DNA of 64,000 nt from Impatiens glandulifera (taxonomy: Eukaryota; Streptophyta; Magnoliopsida; Ericales; Balsaminaceae): the NCBI RefSeq assembly GCF_907164915.1, contig NC_061869.1, positions 20,003,125-20,067,124 of the forward strand. Reading direction: 5' to 3'. Under the pieces are notes generated by a model that saw nothing but the letters and a program-made list of their open reading frames with translations, was not told the origin of the DNA and searched no databases. The position numbers were made by a program, and so were the translations under genes. Positions 56,597 to 64,000 of the stretch are shown here, piece after piece. Within the stretch, counting starts at the first letter, position 1, and each line of letters begins with the position of its first letter.

Positions 56597-56819
56597 ATTT
56601 ATATATTATAATTAATTTATTCTTTATGTTATCACTTATTATTTATATTTTAATTTTCCTTCCTAATTAATTAATTTATTTTCTTTTCACTTATTTTCTT
56701 TAATAATTTATTTATTTTTATGTTATCACTCCTCATTTAAATATAAAATTTCCTTCCATTTTTATTTTTTATTTTCTCTCATCTTTATTTATATATATAT
56801 ATATATTTATATATATATT

Positions 56820-56882
<63 letters not shown>

Positions 56883-56929
56883 TTATCTCTCATAATTAAT
56901 TTGTGTATTTTATTTCTCTTCATATATAT

Positions 56930-56970
<41 letters not shown>

Positions 56971-57396
56971 TTATAATTAATTATATATATATATTTCTCT
57001 TTATATATTAACTCCTATATTTTTATTTTTTTAATATATTTATTAAATTCTTTTCATATTTATTAAAGATATTTTATTAGTATTATTATTATTAATATAA
57101 TTTTAATTTATATATTTAGTAATTATTTTATAATTTATATTAATTATTTTATATATTTTATTTTCTTCATTAATTTTATATAAACTTATTAATCATTTTA
57201 ATATTAAATATTTATTTATTTTTATTTTTATATTTAATATTATTTATTTATTTATTATATATAAATATTAATAATATATATAATAATACTACCTAATATA
57301 TAATAACGTTTAATATCATTTATTAAACTTACAATAAAATGACAAATTTTCCTTTCCTAAATAATTATACTTTTTTTTATATTTTTATCCTTATTG

Positions 57397-57440
<44 letters not shown>

Positions 57441-57771
57441 CAATTACTTTTAAATTTTTTTTATCAAATATCATATATTTCTCTTCTATATATAATATAT
57501 TTTCGTTTTTATTTTCTCTCTAATTATATATATATATATATATAATAATAATAATTAATTTTGTATCTCTAATAATTAATTTATTCCTAATTATTTGTTT
57601 TTATTTTCTTTCATCTTAATTTCTCTAATAATTAATTTATTTTTTATGTTATCACTCCTTATTTATATATAAAATTTCATTTCTAATTATTATTTTTTTA
57701 TTTTATCTCATCCTATATATATATATTTATTAATTTTTATCTCTCATAATTAGTTTATATAATTTCTCTAC

Positions 57772-57852
<81 letters not shown>

Positions 57853-60389
57853 TATACAAAATTTTAAATTGAAAACAACAATTATGAGTTCGAATCTCTC
57901 CTAATGCAAATGGTGGTGGTATATATATGAGATTGAAATATGGTGATATACATATATATGGGGATGAAGAAATTGAAGGAGATCTTATACTAAGATATAA
58001 GATATAAGACTAAAATGACTATGATAATGGTGTTAGTATGTATGAAATTAAAGATATCATATATCTTAGTATAAGACTAAAATGACAATGGTCATTGTGT
58101 TGTGGCTTAGAAAAATCATTAAATAATTTTTTTTGGGATCAAATTATCTTTATTTGGTTTTTCTCTTTAGTTTGTTTATAAAATAGCTTGAACTAGATAA
58201 AATTATTATTAGCCCGCAGGTCTAAAATTATATAATATAAAGATATTGTTTTTTCTACAATATAATGTGTTGCACTAAATCGTAATTTGTAATTTGTAAG
58301 GGAGTGAAAAATATATGATTATGATGAAATATTTTTTGCAATGAAACTCATTCGATTCACATTCGTAAATCTTGACTACATTACAAAAATAGTAAATTTA
58401 AGATCATTCATTTTTTTTTTCTATTGATTTATCATTTTTATCAGTTATGATTGTATGAAGATTAAAAGACATTAAAAGATTGTTAGTTTAATGTGTTTGG
58501 TTACATTTTAATACGTCACTTGATTTAACGTATTTAACGATATTATAATTAATTTTTTCTTCTATAATATGAGTCCACATTTCAATCTTCGTTACTTTAA
58601 TTAGTGAAGAATCATGCAAATATTTCTCTTATATGGGTCACGGTTCTCATATTTTTTTTTTTTGAGTGTTTTGGTTTTAAAATTTCTATAAAGACTTGTA
58701 GAAGAACTGAGTAAATTTGGCGAGATTAAAAAACTTAAATATTTGTGACAATTTTGCAGATCAAATGATAAAAGATTTTTACGTCAATAATTTTTCTTAA
58801 TTATAGTTTTTTTAGATATCATTATTTTAAAAAACAACGTATTGTTTGCAACATCTATATTCAATCGAGGAAAAACATACAATAAATTTATTAAATAATT
58901 TGAGTGGATGCTTGATAATTTTCATTGACTTTATATAAATAATATTAATATTTTTTTATTAATATTATCATAAACTTTTTTTTATAATGATTTATGAGTA
59001 TGACCAACTTCTCATAAATGATAGACTTTCGTGAAGACATATATAGTCAATGCGAGAAGAATATATATACAACCATTGTGCCTATTATAACATTTTGAAT
59101 CTAAAAAATGTTGATAGTTAATGAATTTATATTATTTTTTACTCTTATAAATCAAATCTTTTCATTACTAATAATACAAAAGTTAACATAAAAGTCTAAC
59201 TACTTTAATGTCGAAACTCCTAAAAATTGAATTAAGAGTAATAAATATATTTTTTTTCATTATTATTTTAAAAATAATTTATACACATTTAATGGCTTCA
59301 CGACGAATTATCCTAAGAAGTAATTGTGAAGATAATTTGTCCAAACTAAAAGTTGAGTCATCTAATAAAATTTTGTCATTTTAACTTATATATTAAATTA
59401 TTTTTTATTCGTTTTAAAATTTGTTTGACATTATGCACCTATTTATTTTTAATATTCTAAATTATAATATCTTTTATCAACAAATAACATTTTTGACATT
59501 TTGTATCTAAAATTAATTATAATACTTATTATCTCCTAATAATGATCATATTTTAAAAAAAAAAATTTTTTTTACATATTTTTTAAATCTTCATACACCG
59601 GTTAGTGAAGAATCCATGCAAATATTTACACATTTTATGGTTTCATGACGAATTACCCTAAAATGTAATTATGAAGATGACTTGTCCAAATTAAACGTTG
59701 AGTCATCTGATAAAATATTTTCATTTTAATTTATATATTAAATTATTTTTTATTCGTTTTAAAATTTGTTTCACATTATGCACTTATTTTTTTTAATATG
59801 CTAAATTATAATATCTTTTAGATCAAGAAATAAAGTTTTAAACATTTTGTATCTAAAATTAATTATAACATCATTATCCCATACTAATTATCATAATACT
59901 TATTATTTCTATGGATTCTTCACTAAACAAAATACTCATTATTTTCTAATTTTGTAGTTATTTTTTTATTTTAATTATGAGAATGTTTATTTTAATATGT
60001 TGTCTAAAATTTTTAATTATTTTTAATTAAAATTTTTGTTTATGTTTACACATAAATTTAACTTTATTAAAAATGTTCAAAGTGTTAAGTGAGAAAAAAT
60101 ATATTGGTGGTTAAAATATATAATTTCGATAAGTTGGTTTAAGTAAGATCAATAGGCGAGAAATTGATTAAATTTATAAATTAATATGAAATGAAATGGT
60201 ATATTATTAAAAAAAAGTTAAAATTTCAAATAGAATGTTTGATAAAAAAATAGTATTAAATTATTAATATGTAAGTGAACTAATATTAATATTTTTAAAA
60301 TAAAAAATAAAAAAATTATTAATATTATTTTTCTTTTAAATATATTTAACTTATTTATTTTTTGTCTTTTAATATTTATATTTTAAAAT

Positions 60390-60424
<35 letters not shown>

Positions 60425-60813
60425 TCCATAAAATTTAATAAATATATAATATATGTTATTAAATAAAAAATAAAAAATATATATTTTGACATATTTTAAA
60501 TTATTAATAAAATTTTTTAACATATAAGTTAAATTCTTCAAATATTATGATTAAAGTCGGTTAAGACTTTAATTACTAATTCGCATTAAATGTCTTAAAT
60601 TAAAGTATAGTATGATTTTGAAAATTTTGATAATATTCTAAAAAAATTTTAAAATTTGAAAGATAAATTTTAAGATATATGAAATATTTTTATGTATTTT
60701 TAATTATTTTATCTTTTATAACTATTTATAAATAAGATAATTTTATAAAATATATTTTTTATTTATCTTTATTTTATATCTATAACCGTACAAACGCAGG
60801 ATATCTTAACTAG

Positions 60814-62590
60814 TTATTAATAATATATCTTATAATTTGTAATGAATCTTCATAAAACTGTTATATCAATCTTCTTATATACATCTTTTGATATAAAATA
60901 TAAAATTTGTAAATCTAAGATGACTTTAACTAAAAACAAATTTCACAGCTAAAATTTTAGATTCCAATTTACACGTATTTGATAAAAATAATACTTACTT
61001 TCTCTTTAAATTTATAGTGTTGATAAAATATCACATTCCTTCTAAACTCTAACCTATGTCTAATTTATGAAAGTAAAATATATAAATTTTAATAAAAATG
61101 TGTATATATCATTAATCAAAAAAAGAATTATATTAAAAAATATCACCATTATTTATAAGATTAAATTATAATATGAAATTTGTAATTTCAATTGATTTTA
61201 ATTGAAACACATTTCTTAGCAAAACTTCTAAGTTCCAATGTACGTATTAGTATTGATAAAACAATATATACATCATCTTTAAACTTTTAGTGTTATAAGA
61301 TAATACATGTTTTTTTTAAACTCGAATTTGAAGTCTAATACATGAAACAAAACATATAAACTGAATGAAAATATGGATATATATTACTAAACTTAAAAAA
61401 ACTGTATTAACAAAGTTGTAATCAATGTTTTAATATTAATAAATATATATTAGTATTCATTAAAAGAATTATTATTATTTATCTCTATATAATATTTTTA
61501 AATGAGATCTAAATTTAAGCGCTAAATTTATATGTAATCATTATGACATTAACATTAGTCTTCAAATATTTTTGTTTCAAAATATATTATTTTTCATAAC
61601 TTACTTTGTTATTATTCATTCAAATATATTAAGTTGAATTAGTCATTATTTTGCCTTTAGTTAGGCTTTTTTCATTTAAATGATGTAAAAGTTGTGCATA
61701 AATCTTAACTTGTTACTCGCATGAACACAATATTACTGTCAAAATCAACTTTAATAATATAGATAATCAATTGATGGATAAAAGCTTTCCTAATGAAGCA
61801 ACAAGTGCTAAAGCAAGAATATGAATAAAAATAAATGTAAGTGAAATCAAGTTGCATAATGCCTCTTTTTATGGTTTCAATACTAATAAATAATAATTGT
61901 TGGATCGTCATAATCACATCCATCTTTATAAAACTCTATGAAACTCTATAAAAGTGCAAAATTTAAGTCAAAAGATGCTAATTACACATGAGAACACGAA
62001 AAAAATATTTAAACAAATAATTTAGTGCAGATGAGATAGCTTTATTTTTAAATTTAAATAAGCATACTAGATGTTCTAATAAAAAGATGTAAACATATAA
62101 CAATACAAAAGAATTATCAAACAAAATTATGAAGTGCAAATGTGTTAGCTTTGTTATTGGATGCACTAATTGTATGCACACGATAAACAAATGCTTTTAA
62201 TTCCAAATTGTAGAGAAACTAAAACAAATCGCACATTTAACCACGTACCCACGTCCGAAATCATAATCTTATTGTGCACATGATAAGAATAATTTTTATT
62301 CAAAAATGTTAAAGAACCTGAAATACATCTCACATTACGTGTTGACGTCAAAACCAAGTCAAAACCAAGTCTCAATATGGACTCTTATTGTAGATGTCTC
62401 GCAACAAATGACCTTACATCAACGTTGCAAACAATGTAACATAGAACTGTGACCGTCCTTCTAAAATCATTTGTCCTAATTGTCCATAAGGTAAAACTAG
62501 TAACGAATGTGTGAGCGTAAAAATATGAAATACTGGGTTAGGTCTCGACAAGAGAGGAGATGATTGTCGCTAAATTAGAACATTCCCACA
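60814..62590. other. AT-rich non-coding DNA
   Basis: No reading frame above about 70 codons, no repeat ends and no RNA gene recognised on either strand. Confidence 0.4.
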
Positions 62591-62594
62591 ATTT

Positions 62595-62815
62595 TGCACA
62601 CACATGCACACATAACTTATCTTTCTTCAAATTTACAATCACATATAATACCCATTAAGTTAGGTCACGACACTCACATGCACATATAACTATTTTATAT
62701 CTCAAATTCGTAATCACATATACTACTTATTGATTATATCTTGACACTCACATGCACATATAATTATTTCATTCCATAAATTCGCAACCATATATATTCC
62801 ACTTATTTGAGTTTA
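62595..62815. repeat. Tandem repeat, about 75 bp, three units
   Basis: Units start CACACATGCACACATAACTT, CACTCACATGCACATATAAC and CACTCACATGCACATATAAT, each followed by AAATTCGTAATCACATATA-like sequence and TTAGGTCACGA / TTATATCTTGA. Degenerate, but clearly in register. Confidence 0.75.
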
Positions 62816-62987
62816 AGCGAGGATCATGAATGTGAGGTGTCATGTTAGTTTTCCGTGATTTTAAAAAATAATAATATGTAAGTCTCAAATATATTTCTCA
62901 ATAATTTAAAACTTAACATATTTAGTTAAATATATTTTTAATTTGTTTTACATTATTTTAATTTTTTTACATTTATTTTTTGCAAAC

Positions 62988-63040
<53 letters not shown>

Positions 63041-63822
63041 TTTATTTATTTAATTTCACTATGTTTAATATATATATCTATCATTATTATTTTTCATTAA
63101 AAAATAACATTAATTATTATTATTTTTTGTGTGTCATTTTTTTTTATAATAATAAACAAATTTCAAATACATTTCTAAATCACTTTATATTTTAAAATTT
63201 AATAAAAATAATTTCTCAATCTCACATCTTGATATGATTTTAGACATTTACTCACAAAACGTGGACCAACATTGGGGTCTTAAAAAATGCATTCTTAAAC
63301 ATTCAATTACACTTTGCCGCAGGATCTAAACCATGACTCACCCTTTATGGACACAAATCATTGGGTTTATCACAAATGTTTGCGTTACTTAAGTCGACAT
63401 TCCATTCATGGATGAACCATTCGGTTAGACCTTTCGGCATGATCTTAGGTTCTAACTCACCATCCGGGGACGATCCTTTAAGTTTTTTCACAAGTGTTTG
63501 CATAACTTAAGCTAATATTTTGGCCATGAACAAACCCTTAGTTTATCTATCAAAGAATCTTTGTTTACTCAATTCGACAGTCTTAAGTATGAAACTTGAA
63601 TATATTAACCGACCAAATAAGACGATTAATTTGTTTTTAAAATAATTTTATAAGTTAGATTTTGTAACCAATATATTTTTATTTTCTATCTCAGCACAAT
63701 TATATTTTTATTTTTTTCTAATATATATATATATATATTATTCTAATATATATATTATTCTAATTAAACATATTTTCTCCTAATTAATTTTTTAATATTT
63801 AATAATTATATAATGTTACACA

Positions 63823-63867
<45 letters not shown>

Positions 63868-64000
63868 TTATTATATGTTTCTTAACTAAAAAACATAAAA
63901 TTTTATAAAAATGTTAAATAAAATTTTGTATTCATTAGCTTATATATATATATTCTTTATATTTTTATATATATATTTATTATTAATTTTATTATTTTTA
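62816..64000. other. AT-rich non-coding DNA with a weak ~140-bp direct repeat
   Basis: At 63325-63400 and 63450-63520 the order CTAACTCACC..GGACRA..CACAAGTGTTTGCRTAACTTAAG recurs imperfectly. The rest is AT-rich with (TA)n tracts (62991-63038, 63831-63861). No gene seen up to the window edge. Confidence 0.4.

Larger units (their letters stand above)
54166..60813 (+). mobile_element. Non-autonomous Helitron-like element, copy B (6648 bp)
   Basis: It starts TCTATACC after an A and ends CTAG before a T, the A/T insertion rule of Helitrons. About 10 bp before the end is a decayed hairpin, CCGTAC-AAAC-GCAGG (60787-60801), matching the usual GC-rich 3' stem-loop with two changed positions. The body is the counterpart of copy A (18840-36220), without its younger insertions. 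No Rep/helicase. Contents: a TIR element (55035-56596) with a nested hAT MITE, and long AT-rich sequence. The ends are read by eye and are short, so the class assignment is moderate. Confidence 0.6.

Noticed and set aside
60814..64000. tRNA or small-RNA genes in the AT-rich tail
   Set aside because: I looked for cloverleaf-like GGTTCGAATCC/B-box patterns and found none convincing.

Overview
This window looks like repeat-dominated nuclear DNA of a flowering plant. It is very AT-rich and full of (AT)n tracts. I found Ty1/copia and Ty3/gypsy retrotransposons, hAT-type MITEs with 8-bp target duplications, a decayed PIF/Harbinger transposon, a fragment of an endogenous caulimovirid (a plant pararetrovirus) and Helitron-like DNA. 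I see no intact host gene, tRNA, rRNA or CRISPR array. The species cannot be named from the sequence. A eudicot-like angiosperm is a fair guess only.

Layout. 1-2350: DNA of more balanced composition with unassigned open frames and a TTGAC cluster. 2641-8428: two ~0.9-1.0 kb direct repeats flank a 5'-truncated copia element (3545-7423), whose integrase is split by a complete solo LTR (3941-5658, TSD GAATG). 8784-14790: two copies of a ~1 kb segment with a possible GeBP/STK-like peptide. Between them lie a hAT MITE (10198-10715) and an inverted LTR fragment (12257-13680), itself split by another MITE. 14917-17070: both genes of a PIF/Harbinger element, riddled with stops. 18840-36220: a degenerate Helitron-like segment (copy A) carrying a copia element with both LTRs (23850-31594, TSD ATCAG), foldback elements and a hAT MITE. 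36536-37930: remnant of a Ulp1/MULE-type ORF on the minus strand. 38132-39691: an LTR. ~39800-50609: a non-autonomous gypsy (Tat-like) element with gag and protease remnants but no RT or integrase, whose 5' LTR holds another solo LTR (40023-41220, TSD ATGGT). 51540-52115: an inverted fragment of the same gypsy family fused to a caulimovirid fragment (to ~54160). 54166-60813: Helitron copy B with recognisable ends. 60814-64000: AT-rich DNA with a 75-bp tandem repeat.

The most striking pattern is not a gene. At least five LTR or retroelement segments here contain arrays of short palindromes (hairpins), each with a different sequence: TTAGAC..GTCTAA, GAACATG..CATGTTC, GGACC..GGTCC, AGACC..GGTCT and CCTATC..GATAGG. 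In the array at 47720-49250 the two arms vary together (CCTATC/GATAGG, CCTATT/AATAGG, CCTATA/TATAGG; GTCGT/ACGAC, ATCAT/ATGAT). This suggests that the ability to fold, rather than the sequence, is being kept or copied.

All dating, lineage names and functional ideas are by-eye inferences. No alignments or database searches were run.
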